Positions 1 to 8,179 of a stretch of DNA of 64,000 bases are shown here, piece after piece. Position numbers and translations under genes: made by a program. The stretch's first letter is position 1. Each line of letters starts with the position of its first letter. Below the pieces are notes generated by a model. The model saw only the letters and a list, made by a program, of their open reading frames with translations, was not told where the DNA came from and made no database searches. This DNA comes from Rs1 sp038900335 (GTDB lineage: Bacteria > Pseudomonadota > Gammaproteobacteria > Pseudomonadales > Balneatricaceae): positions 4,997 through 68,996 of the forward strand of contig JBBMRB010000020.1 in the NCBI GenBank assembly GCA_038900335.1, written 5' to 3'.

Positions 1-1643
1 CTATTGGCGTTTATTTTTCCGTTCGCCAGTGGGATGACTTCATTAATACAGCAGATGGCCTTTTTAATCTTAAAGGAATCATAGCGTTTGGTATTACTTT
101 GTTTATTCTCAAATGTTTTCATGAGCTGGGTCATGCATATTTGGCTCATTATTACGGTTGTAAAGTAGGTCGGATTGGATTAGCAACGTTTTTATTTTTT
201 CCAATGCTTTACACTGAGTTGGATGATGTTTCATGTCTTAATAGTGCGAAGCAAAAAATGCTTATAGCAGCGGGTGGAGTATTAACTGAAATTCTGATTG
301 CAGGTATAGCTACTTTTTTCTGGGCCATATTATCCGATGGATTATTACGGAGTCTGGCTTTTATGGTTGCAACGACCTGTTGGACCACGAGTCTATTGGT
401 TAATCTGAACCCTTTTGCAAAATTTGATGGCTATTACATTCTTAGTGATTTCTTAAAAATTGAAAATTTACAGTCCCGCGCATTAGCTTGGAGTAATTGG
501 TTTCTTGACCGTATAGTGATAGGGAAAACTCTTTTGCCTCCAGCTAATGTATCTCTCCTTGCTGCGTCAAGCCTTATTATTTTTGGTTTATGTACGTGGT
601 TATATCAGGTGGTTTTATTAACGAGTGTCAGCTATCTGTTATATACCATTCTACTTCCTGCACTAGGGATATCTCTGTTTGCTGTGGTATTTATGACTTA
701 TGTAATGGTCCCTGCCTTTCGTCGTGCTATTGAATGGTGGAAAGAAAAATCGTCATTTTCTCTAATGAGACGAATATTACTATCTCTCTTTTTAATTGGT
801 TTATTATGTTTGTTTTTCTTGCCTGTTAATCATACTGTGCATTTGCCAAGTGTCATGAGAAGTGAGCAAATATCGGTTATTAGAGCCCCTGAGAATGCCA
901 TGATTCTATCTTGGTATGTGGCCCAAAATCAAAGAGTTTCAAAAGGACAGCTGATTGTGGCTTTTAGCTCACCTGAACTTGATAAAAAAATAAAAACGGC
1001 TCAGATTTCTTTCAACTTATCAAAAACAAGGCTTTCAAGAGTAGCGGGAGGTAATAAACAACGAGAATTAACTTTAGTTCTAACACAAGAATTTGAGCAA
1101 GCTAAAATTCGTCTTGCAGGACTTATAAGCCAAGCTAAACTCTTAAAATGGGACGCTCCTGAAGATGGTCTGCTTGTTGATGTACCACTTCAATTGCAAC
1201 CAGGTCAGTGGGTCTCTCCAAGTCAATCTTTGGGGCGCATTATCGCATCTACTCATCAAGAAGGAATCGCTTTTATATCTGAGAAAGAATTCCCTAGACT
1301 GTCACTAGGAGCACAAGTTTGGTTTTATCCGGATGATCCTTCTTGGCCTATGAGTCAAGCTAAAGTAGTTGAAATAGACCCTTTTGCTGTTGAGCAGTTA
1401 ACCATCGATGAGCTGAATGAAGCATATGGTGGTTCAATCCCAACAAAAAAAGATAAAGATGGCCGTGCAATCCCAATCCAAGCGCTCCATCAAATTCGTT
1501 TTATTGTCTATTCTCCTACGATGAATCATCAAAGCCAGATTCAATTATCTGGGGAGGTAGTAATAGAAGTGGCTCCAGAAAGTTTAGCAGCACAAGTGTG
1601 GCGAAATTTCTGGGGATTACTGTTAACAGAACTACGTCGCTAA
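1..1643 (+). CDS. Membrane site-2-type (M50) metalloprotease fused to HlyD-like adaptor domain, 5' partial
   Basis: The reading frame is open from base 3, so the gene starts left of the window; the TTG at 99 is internal. The 546 residues seen here begin with a multi-pass membrane region. It carries the zinc-protease motif HELGH (about residues 40-44 of the visible part) and, after further membrane segments, NLNPFAKFDG, the NxxPxxxxDG signature of M50 site-2 proteases, so both metal-binding motifs are intact. After the last membrane segment (LFLIGLLCLFFLPV) come two lipoyl/biotinyl-like half-motifs flanking a helical stretch, as in HlyD-type periplasmic adaptors. Proteins of this fused type usually accompany secretion or efflux genes, which would lie upstream. 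Substrate is unknown. A Bug-type binding protein follows 37 nt downstream. Confidence 0.8.
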   Translation, partial: IGVYFSVRQWDDFINTADGLFNLKGIIAFGITLFILKCFHELGHAYLAHYYGCKVGRIGLATFLFFPMLYTELDDVSCLNSAKQKMLIAAGGVLTEILIAGIATFFWAILSDGLLRSLAFMVATTCWTTSLLVNLNPFAKFDGYYILSDFLKIENLQSRALAWSNWFLDRIVIGKTLLPPANVSLLAASSLIIFGLCTWLYQVVLLTSVSYLLYTILLPALGISLFAVVFMTYVMVPAFRRAIEWWKEKSSFSLMRRILLSLFLIGLLCLFFLPVNHTVHLPSVMRSEQISVIRAPENAMILSWYVAQNQRVSKGQLIVAFSSPELDKKIKTAQISFNLSKTRLSRVAGGNKQRELTLVLTQEFEQAKIRLAGLISQAKLLKWDAPEDGLLVDVPLQLQPGQWVSPSQSLGRIIASTHQEGIAFISEKEFPRLSLGAQVWFYPDDPSWPMSQAKVVEIDPFAVEQLTIDELNEAYGGSIPTKKDKDGRAIPIQALHQIRFIVYSPTMNHQSQIQLSGEVVIEVAPESLAAQVWRNFWGLLLTELRR

Positions 1644-1680
1644 AAATGATTGTTTAATGAATGTATTGGGTGAGGTATTT

Positions 1681-2670
1681 ATGAACAGACGAGATTTTCT
1701 TATGGCTAGTAGTGCGATGTTGGCTCAGCCTATCATTCCAGTTTTTGCGGGGTCGAAAAAACCAACTGGTAAATTGTATTTTGGTTACGGTGCGACAGGT
1801 ATTGGTTCAATAATCGGTCGAGCGGCTACTGATTTACTTTATAAAATTGATCCGGATTATGATTATCAATTTATTAATGATCCGCGACAAAATACGATAG
1901 CGGCCACAGAAATAGTGAAGGAATCCGTTGCCAATGGAGAAATTATTTTACAGGCAACTAGTACTATTATGTCATTGTTTACATGCCTATATCGTAATTT
2001 ACCCTATGATTCTATTTCTGACTTTGCGCCAGTGGCTTTTTTAGGTGAGTACACATATATGTTAGTTGTCGGACCTCTGGTAGATAACTCAGTGAATACA
2101 GTTGATGATTACATTCAATGGGTATTTGATAATCCAGAATATAGTAATTTTGGTACTGTGTTATATGGCTCAGAAACTCACCTAGCTGGTTTGACATTAG
2201 CTCAAGATAAAAAAATTGCTTTGCGAGCTCAAGTATATGGTGGTACATCTCTTATGGTAGAAGACTTATCGGATGGAGTTTTAGCTGCTGGTTTTGTTAT
2301 AACAGGAAATGCAAAAGGTGAGATTGCCGAGAAGCGATTACGGGTTTTAGGTGTCTGTAGTAGTGAGCGTCATGCACCCTTGTCGGATGTACCAACGTTA
2401 AAAGAGCAGGGCGTTTATAATATGGACTTTCGGGGCTGGTATGCTTGGATGGCACCCAGTGAAATCAGTCATTCTAAGCTTATTAAATTGTCGAGAGCAG
2501 TGAAGAAAATGCATAAAAATGCAGAGTTTAGAGAGTTACAGTCGTCACTTCTATTGAGTTCATTAGATCTTTCGCCAACCGAAATACAACAACGGATTCG
2601 TAGAGAAACTAAAAAATGCAAGGAGCTTTATGAAAAATTCCAGTTGTCGAAAATTAGCTATGTGAGCTGA
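1681..2670 (+). CDS. Bug/TctC-family substrate-binding protein with Tat signal
   Basis: A 329-residue periplasmic binding protein of the Bug (tripartite tricarboxylate transporter receptor, TctC) family. I chose the ATG at 1681 because GTGAGG lies 7-8 nt upstream and the protein then opens with MNRRDFLMASSAM, a twin-arginine signal; an in-frame ATG at 1657 would add eight residues before it. Family features include YGATGIGSIIGRA near the N terminus, the FAPVAFLGE segment, and the RLRVLGVCSSERHAPLSDVPTLKEQG block typical of Bug proteins. No TctA or TctB membrane partner is nearby, so it is an orphan receptor here. It may be a sensory or accessory protein for the upstream M50/adaptor gene, but that is inference. 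A strong hairpin follows the stop. Confidence 0.8.
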   Translation: MNRRDFLMASSAMLAQPIIPVFAGSKKPTGKLYFGYGATGIGSIIGRAATDLLYKIDPDYDYQFINDPRQNTIAATEIVKESVANGEIILQATSTIMSLFTCLYRNLPYDSISDFAPVAFLGEYTYMLVVGPLVDNSVNTVDDYIQWVFDNPEYSNFGTVLYGSETHLAGLTLAQDKKIALRAQVYGGTSLMVEDLSDGVLAAGFVITGNAKGEIAEKRLRVLGVCSSERHAPLSDVPTLKEQGVYNMDFRGWYAWMAPSEISHSKLIKLSRAVKKMHKNAEFRELQSSLLLSSLDLSPTEIQQRIRRETKKCKELYEKFQLSKISYVS

Positions 2671-2694
2671 CGGTTCATGACTAGAAAGAAAGTA

Positions 2695-2729
2695 TAACAG
2701 GCCCTACTTCTAGTGACTAGGGACTGTTA
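2695..2729 (+). terminator. Hairpin after the Bug gene, no U-tract
   Basis: TAACAGGCCCTA (2695-2706) pairs with TAGGGACTGTTA (2718-2729) with one mismatch and an 11-nt loop. It starts 25 nt after the Bug stop codon. There is no T-run behind it, so it is either a non-canonical terminator or an mRNA 3'-stabilising structure. Confidence 0.45.
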
Positions 2730-2885
2730 ATCGGTTTAGTTGATTAATACATAATGCCCGACTTTTCGATGAGCCCTGCCAAATGATAAACCTCAAAGGA
2801 ATGCATTACCCGAAGCACTGACAAGTCCCCGATTTTATAGACACCTTATTTAGTTATAATGAACGGAAACATGTAGGTGTAAATC

Positions 2886-3179
2886 ATGGCCAGTAAAAGC
2901 TATCCAGACGAATTTAAAATAGAAGCAGTCCGACAAGTTACCGACCGAGGTTATAAACCCAAAGACGTAGCCGAACGTTTAGGCTTTACTACCAAAAGCA
3001 TTCATAATTGGATGAATCAGTTTGGCTCTAAATCCGTTCCACAAGTAAAACTATCTGAACAAGATGCTGAGATTAAAAAGCTAAAAGCAGAGCTTTGTCG
3101 TGTCACTGAAGAGCGCAATATATTAAAGGAAGCCGCGGTGTACTTTGCAGGGGAGTCAAAGAAAAGTACACGTTCATAA
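2886..3179 (+). CDS. IS3-family transposase OrfA (97 aa), relic element
   Basis: Encodes a helix-turn-helix protein beginning MASKSYPDEFKIEAVRQV, followed by the HTH segment (DVAERLGFTTKSIHNW) and a leucine-zipper-like helix (EQDAEIKKLKAELCRVTEERNILKEAA), the standard OrfA layout. The ATG has weak upstream pairing. In active elements an A-rich slippery stretch near the end lets ribosomes move into the -1 orfB frame; here that stretch is the CAAAGAAAAG near 3157-3166. The OrfA itself looks complete, but the element cannot transpose because orfB is broken. Confidence 0.8.
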   Translation: MASKSYPDEFKIEAVRQVTDRGYKPKDVAERLGFTTKSIHNWMNQFGSKSVPQVKLSEQDAEIKKLKAELCRVTEERNILKEAAVYFAGESKKSTRS

Positions 3180-3910
3180 AATCTCGACTCAACCTATATC
3201 CTATCACGCTTTTATGCAGCATTCTGGACATTAACTGTAGTGGCTTCTATGCCTGGCTTAAATATCCTCGAAGTAAGCGCGAACAGACGATAATAGGCTC
3301 TTAGGCAAGATAAAGCAGTACTGGATGGAAAGCGGTTTTGTTTACGAACATCGTAACATCACGCTAGATCTGAAAGATGAAGGTGAAATCTGCGGAAAAA
3401 ACCGTGTTTATAAAATAATGAAAGAAGCAGGTATTAAGTATCTACGTGGCTATAAACGTCATCGGGGCTTCAGCAGTGGGAAAACACATCATGTGGCAGA
3501 GAATGTATTGAACCGTGCATTTTCAGTCGCAACGCCCAACAAATCTTGGGTGACTGATTTTACCTATATTCGCACTCATCAAGGTTGGCTGTATTTAACG
3601 GTCGTCATTGACCTCTTTTCACGGAAAATCATTGGCTGGTCAATGAAAAAAGACCCTCGAGCAAATTTAGTTATCGACGCTCTTTTAATGGTCGAAGAAC
3701 AAGGTACTTATTCATTCAGATCATGGTGTTCAATATACTTGTAAAGACTGGCAGACGTTCGTCAATGCAAACAATCTGGAAGTTAGTATGAGCAGACGCG
3801 GGAACTGCTATGACAATGCAGTGGCTGAAGCTTTTTCTCAAACCTTAAAAAGGAGCAGATTAAACACCATATATACGGAACTAGGGATGAAGCTAAGGCT
3901 AATATATTTT
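3161..3910 (+). pseudogene. IS3-family transposase OrfB (DDE integrase), frameshifted and 3' truncated
   Basis: The -1 frame from about 3161 reads EKYTFIKSRLNLYP and on to SKREQT. A one-base loss near 3288 then moves the frame to the one that runs from 3325 (WMESGFVYEHRNITLDL) through SWVTDFTYIRT, which contains the first catalytic Asp. Small deletions between about 3690 and 3710 shift the frame again, after which HSDHGVQYTC (second Asp) and NAVAEAF (catalytic Glu) can still be read. The DDE residues are therefore traceable but split over three frames. The C terminus is missing after ANIF. No functional product is expected. Confidence 0.82.
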
Positions 3911-4073
3911 CTGGTTGTGTCTATTGATGTAAGTTAAAGTATTCTTTATTTTTAGCCCTTACAAGGCGAATGTCGGGAGCGGTGTTTGTCAAGACAGTTC
4001 GAACCTCTCCTCTCCACTCTCACCACTTATATCCTTTCTTGTTTTATCTCTTCTTTCTCATATTCTTTAATTT

Positions 4074-4101
4074 TATCTATTTATCTATCTATCTATTTAT
4101 C
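4074..4101. repeat. TATC/TATT tetranucleotide tract, 7 units
   Basis: Seven consecutive 4-bp units: TATC, TATT, TATC three times, TATT, TATC. They lie in the gene-free junction, so length changes would not affect a reading frame. Confidence 0.85.
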
Positions 4102-4273
4102 CTTAATCCGCATTTATATTTTATTTATCTAATCGCACATTTATCAGTTAATGTTGTTAGCAGTGCTTTTGTATAAGCTTTTAACTGCTCATGTTGATAA
4201 TTTCTGTTATCTAGCTATTAAAAAGAATCCCAGAAATAAAAGTTCAATTAATTTTTTGTACAAATATAGCGAT

Positions 4274-4289
4274 GAAACGATTGTGTTTC
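4274..4289. promoter_or_regulatory. Possible LacI-family operator
   Basis: GAAAC (4274-4278) and GTTTC (4285-4289) form an inverted repeat with a 6-bp spacer, 138 bp before the lacI-family start codon. LacI-family operators are commonly 14-18 bp palindromes containing GAAAC/GTTTC half-sites. The centre lacks the usual CG step, so this is only a candidate. Confidence 0.3.
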
Positions 4290-4427
4290 TGTTGTTAAAA
4301 TTCAATAAACATGAGCTATTTTGTTGTTAAAAGCGGCTAGCGTCTGTCTAGTGGTGTTTTTTTGTAATCAATTTGTCATTTATGGTTTTTATACTCTAGG
4401 TAAATAAAGGGTTATGGAAAGGTCATA

Positions 4428-5447
4428 ATGAACATCAAAGATGTAGCGGCATTAGCAGGGGTTTCCCCTGCCACTGTATCGCGCTGTTTAAATAATACCG
4501 GAGTATTGAATAAAGATACTCGTGTGCGTATTGAAAAAATTGTCGAATTGACAGGCTATGATGTTAATTGCTCATCTAAAAAAGTGGACTGGAATCACAA
4601 TCCGACTATCGGAGTGATGATTCCTAGTTTATTAAACCCCGTTTTTTCTGAAATAGTTGCAGGTATTCAGCAACGTGCGCGTCATTTTGGTTATTCAGTG
4701 ATTATTGTTGATACACAATATGAGCGCAGCCGAGAGAAAGAGGCGATTATTGATTTAATTCGTCAGCGAGTCATGGGGGTTATTCTCACGACTGCATCTA
4801 TTGAGAATAATGAGGCATTATCTATATTACGAGAGTTAAGTTTTCCGTTTTGTTTGGTTCATAACCAGTCTGCAAATGAGCCTTGTGTTTATGTAGATAA
4901 TTACCAAGCAGGTTGGGATGTTGCTGAGAAAATACTGGCATTAAATCATCAAAAAATTGGTATGGTTGCCGGTAGTTTTAAGTCTTCAGATCGAGCCAAA
5001 CAGCGTTATTTAGGTTTTACAAGTAGATTAGAGCAGCAAGTAAACTTGCCTGCCATATCATTAGTTGAAGTTGATCAGTATGCAGCGATGCCATTTTCAC
5101 AAGTCTTCAAAGATTATTTTGGGTCAATTGCGGCGCCTACTGCTTGGTTCTGTAGCAATGATTTACTAGCGTTGAAGTTAATCAGCCATTTAAAAGCCAA
5201 GGATATAGCAATTCCTGAACAAGTATCAGTGATTGGATTTGATGGCATGGCGTTGGCTCAAGTGCTTTTCCCTTCACTATCTACTATTCAAGTACCTCAT
5301 CACACCATGGGCGTGTGTGCGGTTGATATATTATTTAATAGTAAACAAAAAACGTCATTACCTACGTTGAGACGGTTAGATTACCACCCCCATTTTATGG
5401 GGACTTTGGCTGAGTGTCAGTCGAAAAAAACACATAGTATTATTTAA
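4428..5447 (+). CDS. LacI-family transcriptional regulator
   Basis: A 339-residue repressor. The N-terminal HTH is textbook LacI: NIKDVAALAGVSPATVSRCLNN, followed by the hinge region (RVRIEKIVELTGYDVN). The ligand domain begins at about residue 60 (PTIGVMIPSLLNPVFSEI) and resembles a periplasmic binding protein fold, ending with the effector-domain strand STIQVPHHTMG. The ATG has AAAGG 4 nt upstream. It lies 17 nt upstream of the binding-protein gene of an ABC importer on the same strand, so it most likely autoregulates and controls that operon. The inducer is unknown; by location it should be the imported solute or its hydrolysis product. Confidence 0.9.
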   Translation: MNIKDVAALAGVSPATVSRCLNNTGVLNKDTRVRIEKIVELTGYDVNCSSKKVDWNHNPTIGVMIPSLLNPVFSEIVAGIQQRARHFGYSVIIVDTQYERSREKEAIIDLIRQRVMGVILTTASIENNEALSILRELSFPFCLVHNQSANEPCVYVDNYQAGWDVAEKILALNHQKIGMVAGSFKSSDRAKQRYLGFTSRLEQQVNLPAISLVEVDQYAAMPFSQVFKDYFGSIAAPTAWFCSNDLLALKLISHLKAKDIAIPEQVSVIGFDGMALAQVLFPSLSTIQVPHHTMGVCAVDILFNSKQKTSLPTLRRLDYHPHFMGTLAECQSKKTHSII

Positions 5448-5464
5448 ATCATAGGAGAAAGTCG

Positions 5465-6472
5465 ATGAGTGTAATTAATAAGATAAGCAAAATAGCGGTT
5501 CTGTCATTAAGTCTTAGTGCTGGTGCTTCTTATGCTGGGGATGCTATTTGTTATAACTGTCCTCCTGAGTGGGCAAATTGGGGTGGCCAGCTTAAGTTGA
5601 TTAAAAAGGAGCTAGGTATATCCATTCCTATGGATAATAAAAACTCTGGCCAGTCTCTATCTCAGTTAGTGGCAGAGAAGGGTAGCCCAGTTGCTGATGT
5701 TGTGTATTATGGTGTCTCTTTTGGTATTAAGGCTGCCCAGAAAGGAGTCGTTGATGCTTATAAACCGGAAAATTGGGAAAAAATTCCAACAGGACTAAAA
5801 GATCCTGAAGGTCATTGGTTTGCCATACATTCAGGGACGCTTGGCTTTTTTGTTAATAAGGATGCATTAGATGGCCGCCCGGTGCCGCAGTCTTGGACGG
5901 ATTTATTGAAACCTGAGTACAAAGGGATGATGGCGTATCTTGATCCGAGCAGTGCATTTGTTGGTTATGCTGGTGCTGTTGCTGTTAATCAGTCTTTTGG
6001 TGGTGATATGGATAATTTTGATCCCGCTATCAATTACTTCAAAAAACTGGCAAATAACAATCCAATTGTACCTAAACAAACAGCTTATGCCCGTGTCATT
6101 TCTGGTGAAATACCTATTCTTCTTGATTATGATTTCAATGCATATCGTGCGAAGTATAAAGATGGGGCCAACATTGAGTTTGTCATTCCAAAAGAAGGCT
6201 CAGTGGTCGTTCCTTATGTGATGAGTGCGGTGAAGGGCTCTCCATCTCCTGAAAACGCTCACAAAGTACTAGACTTCGTGTTATCTGATAAAGGCCAGCA
6301 AGTATGGGCTCAAGCTTATCTTCGTCCGGTAATTGAATCTGCTATGACACCTGAAATTGAAGCTAAATTCTTACCTTCATCAGATTATCAACGTGCATCA
6401 ACTGTAGATTTTTCTAAGATGGCGCAAGCACAAAGTGCTTTTGCTTCACGTTATTTAAACGAAGTTCGCTAG
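5465..6472 (+). CDS. ABC importer periplasmic solute-binding protein (family 1)
   Basis: A 335-residue extracellular solute-binding protein with a Sec signal peptide (IAVLSLSLSAGASYA, cleaved before GDA). The mature N terminus has a close cysteine pair (CYNC). The central block GHWFAIHSGTLGFFVNKDAL and the C-terminal SPENAHKVLDFVLSDKGQQVW are typical of the iron/thiamine/2-aminoethylphosphonate cluster of family 1 binding proteins. AGGAGA lies 8 nt before the ATG. It is the first transporter gene and is followed by a hairpin, two permeases and an ATPase. Length and gene content resemble the PhnSTUV-type importers, but the phosphodiesterase gene at the end of the operon points instead to a phosphodiester or similar organophosphate. 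Substrate is not proven. Confidence 0.85.
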   Translation: MSVINKISKIAVLSLSLSAGASYAGDAICYNCPPEWANWGGQLKLIKKELGISIPMDNKNSGQSLSQLVAEKGSPVADVVYYGVSFGIKAAQKGVVDAYKPENWEKIPTGLKDPEGHWFAIHSGTLGFFVNKDALDGRPVPQSWTDLLKPEYKGMMAYLDPSSAFVGYAGAVAVNQSFGGDMDNFDPAINYFKKLANNNPIVPKQTAYARVISGEIPILLDYDFNAYRAKYKDGANIEFVIPKEGSVVVPYVMSAVKGSPSPENAHKVLDFVLSDKGQQVWAQAYLRPVIESAMTPEIEAKFLPSSDYQRASTVDFSKMAQAQSAFASRYLNEVR

Positions 6473-6483
6473 TCTTTTGGGTA

Positions 6484-6526
6484 TAGCAATAGAGTAAGGG
6501 CAGTATTTCTTCTTATTCTATTGCTA
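6484..6526 (+). promoter_or_regulatory. Intercistronic hairpin between binding-protein and permease genes
   Basis: TAGCAATAGAGTAAG (6484-6498) pairs along its full 15 bp, with one G-U, with CTTATTCTATTGCTA (6512-6526), leaving a 13-nt loop. It sits directly after the binding-protein stop. In many ABC operons such a structure protects the upstream mRNA or partly terminates transcription, giving excess binding protein over membrane components. Confidence 0.65.
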
Positions 6527-6559
6527 AACATAACAATAAATATGTGATGAAAATATAAA

Positions 6560-7372
6560 ATGCACAAAAGTAGCCAATATTATTTGTTAATGATTCCAGC
6601 GCTCATTATTAGTCTAACATTCTTTTTGTTGCCAATGATGAAGCTGCTTTGGTTGTCCTTAGCGGATCAGTACGGTATTAGTTATTGGTATATTTTAACT
6701 AAACCTATTTATTTAAAAAGTGTTTTGTCGACATTGATTCTGTCATTAACAGTCACTATTACTAGTGTAATTATCGCCACGATCGTTGGCTTGTTTTTGA
6801 CCCGTTATGAATTTAAAGGGAAATCGTTATTGGTTGCAATGTTAAGCTTTCCATTAGTCTTCCCAGGGGTTGTGATTGGTTTTTTTGTGATTATGCTTGC
6901 TGGTAGGCAAGGTGTTTTTGCTGAGCTTGGCCTGTTGCTAGTAGGTGAGCGTTGGACTCTTGCTTACTCAATTATTGGCCTGTTTATTGGTTATCTATAT
7001 TTTTCTATTCCTCGTGTTGTGTTAACAGTCATGGGTGTCGCGGAAAAACTTGATAACAATTTAGTTGAAGCTGGACGTTCTTTAGGTGCAAACCGCTGGC
7101 AATTATTACGTGATGTGACGTTACCTGCACTAAAACCAGGCTTGATATCATCAGGCTCCATTTGTTTCGCAACATCAATGGGTGCTTTTGGTACGGCTTT
7201 TACTCTAGCGACTAATCTTAATGTGTTACCAATGACTATTTATACTGAATTTACTCTCAATGCTAACTTTGCAATGGCTGCGGCGCTAAGTTTAATGCTT
7301 GGTTTTATTACTTGGTTTTGTCTAAGTATTGCGCGTCGTCAAGGTGGCTCTAATTTAGGTATGGGAGGCTAA
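6560..7372 (+). CDS. ABC importer permease 1
   Basis: A 270-residue inner-membrane permease with about six transmembrane segments, the first at residues 8-28. The cytoplasmic EAA loop is clear: LVEAGRSLGANRWQLLRDV followed by TLPALKPG, the site where the ATPase docks. It is of the BPD-transport-1 (binding-protein-dependent) type found in iron, thiamine, spermidine and aminoethylphosphonate importers. The ATG has only a weak ribosome-binding sequence (GATGAAA), consistent with lower expression than the preceding binding protein. The second permease starts 1 nt after its stop. Confidence 0.87.
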   Translation: MHKSSQYYLLMIPALIISLTFFLLPMMKLLWLSLADQYGISYWYILTKPIYLKSVLSTLILSLTVTITSVIIATIVGLFLTRYEFKGKSLLVAMLSFPLVFPGVVIGFFVIMLAGRQGVFAELGLLLVGERWTLAYSIIGLFIGYLYFSIPRVVLTVMGVAEKLDNNLVEAGRSLGANRWQLLRDVTLPALKPGLISSGSICFATSMGAFGTAFTLATNLNVLPMTIYTEFTLNANFAMAAALSLMLGFITWFCLSIARRQGGSNLGMGG

Positions 7373-7373
7373 A

Positions 7374-8162
7374 ATGAAAAAAGGAGTATCTTTTTACCTA
7401 CAATTAGCGTTCACATTGTTGGTGTGTGCGTTTTTGATTGTGCCGGTGTTTATGTCGATAACAGCAGGGGTAACGAATAACTATTTCATTGGTATTAAAA
7501 GTGGTTTTACTCTGAGGTGGCTAGAACAAGTATGGGAGCTTTACAGTGATACTATTTGGTTAACTTTGCAAATAGCTTTGGTAACAACTGCATTCAATCT
7601 TTTTATAGGGGTGCCCTGTGCTTATTATTTAGCGCGAACAAAGAGTAGGTTTTCAGCGTTTTTAGATGAGTGCTTAACCTTACCTATTGCTATTCCTGGT
7701 ATGGCAATAGCACTGGGTTTGATTACGGTTTATGGAGGCTTTAGTAACTTGAGAATGAGTTGGCTATTTATTTTAATTGGACATGTGATTTTCACTTTGC
7801 CTTTTATGGTCAAGTCGGTACTCGCTGTATTACAAAGTATTAATTTTAGGTTATTAGAAGAAGGAGCGGCGAGTCTGGGTGCAAGTTTTTGGCAGCGTTT
7901 TTTTCACATTATAGTACCTAACTGCAAAACTGGCATCATTAGTGGTATGTTGATGACTCTAACTTTATCTGCAGGTGAGTTTAACCTAACGTGGATGCTA
8001 CATACCCCTCTTACAAAAACCTTACCTGTTGGCTTAGCTGACTCTTATGCCTCTATGCGTTTAGAGGTGAGCTCGGCTTATACGCTGATTTTCCTAGGCA
8101 TGATTATGCCGCTATTGATCGCTGCTCAGTGGCTTAACAGTAAACCTAAGCGCATGACTTAG
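7374..8162 (+). CDS. ABC importer permease 2
   Basis: A 262-residue inner-membrane permease, paralogous to the preceding one and forming the heterodimeric channel with it. There are about six membrane spans and an EAA loop reading LLEEGAASLGASFWQRFFHIIVPNCKTG. A GGAGG within the end of the preceding gene lies 6 nt before the ATG, so translation is probably coupled. The ATPase gene follows after 17 nt. Confidence 0.87.
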   Translation: MKKGVSFYLQLAFTLLVCAFLIVPVFMSITAGVTNNYFIGIKSGFTLRWLEQVWELYSDTIWLTLQIALVTTAFNLFIGVPCAYYLARTKSRFSAFLDECLTLPIAIPGMAIALGLITVYGGFSNLRMSWLFILIGHVIFTLPFMVKSVLAVLQSINFRLLEEGAASLGASFWQRFFHIIVPNCKTGIISGMLMTLTLSAGEFNLTWMLHTPLTKTLPVGLADSYASMRLEVSSAYTLIFLGMIMPLLIAAQWLNSKPKRMT

Positions 8163-8179
8163 TGTGAGGATGACTAACA

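Larger units (their letters stand above)
2819..3910 (+). mobile_element. Degenerate IS3-family insertion sequence, right end lost
   Basis: The left end is probably TGACAAGTCCCCGAT at 2819, which resembles IS3-subgroup terminal repeats that start with TGA and hold a CCCC run. orfA is intact. orfB is in the -1 frame relative to orfA, as in functional IS3 elements, but carries at least two frameshifts. Similarity to the transposase stops near 3910 (ANIF, after which the sequence is unrelated), so the final roughly 30 residues and the right inverted repeat are gone. This is a dead relic. The left boundary is inferred from one end only. Confidence 0.75.
3911..4427. other. Gene-free junction between IS relic and LacI operon
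   Basis: About 500 bp with no convincing gene. It contains a CT-rich stretch (around 4000-4060) and a tetranucleotide tract (4074-4101). A tRNA T-loop-like CAGTTCGAACCTCTC occurs at about 3996-4010 but no tRNA body is present. A GAAAC-N6-GTTTC inverted repeat (4274-4289) is a possible LacI-type operator. The lacI promoter must lie in the right half; a -10-like TATACT sits at 4390-4395, but I see no well-spaced -35. Confidence 0.6.

Noticed and set aside
3996..4025. tRNA 3'-end-like string (CAGTTCGAACCTCTC followed by CTCTCC and CACCA-like bases)
   Set aside because: No D arm, anticodon arm or matching acceptor 5' strand upstream, and the T stem has a mismatch. At most an att-like remnant.
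3970..4176. 68-codon open frame rich in Phe, Leu, Tyr and Ser
   Set aside because: Composition comes from CT-rich and TATC-repeat DNA, with no ribosome site and no family features.
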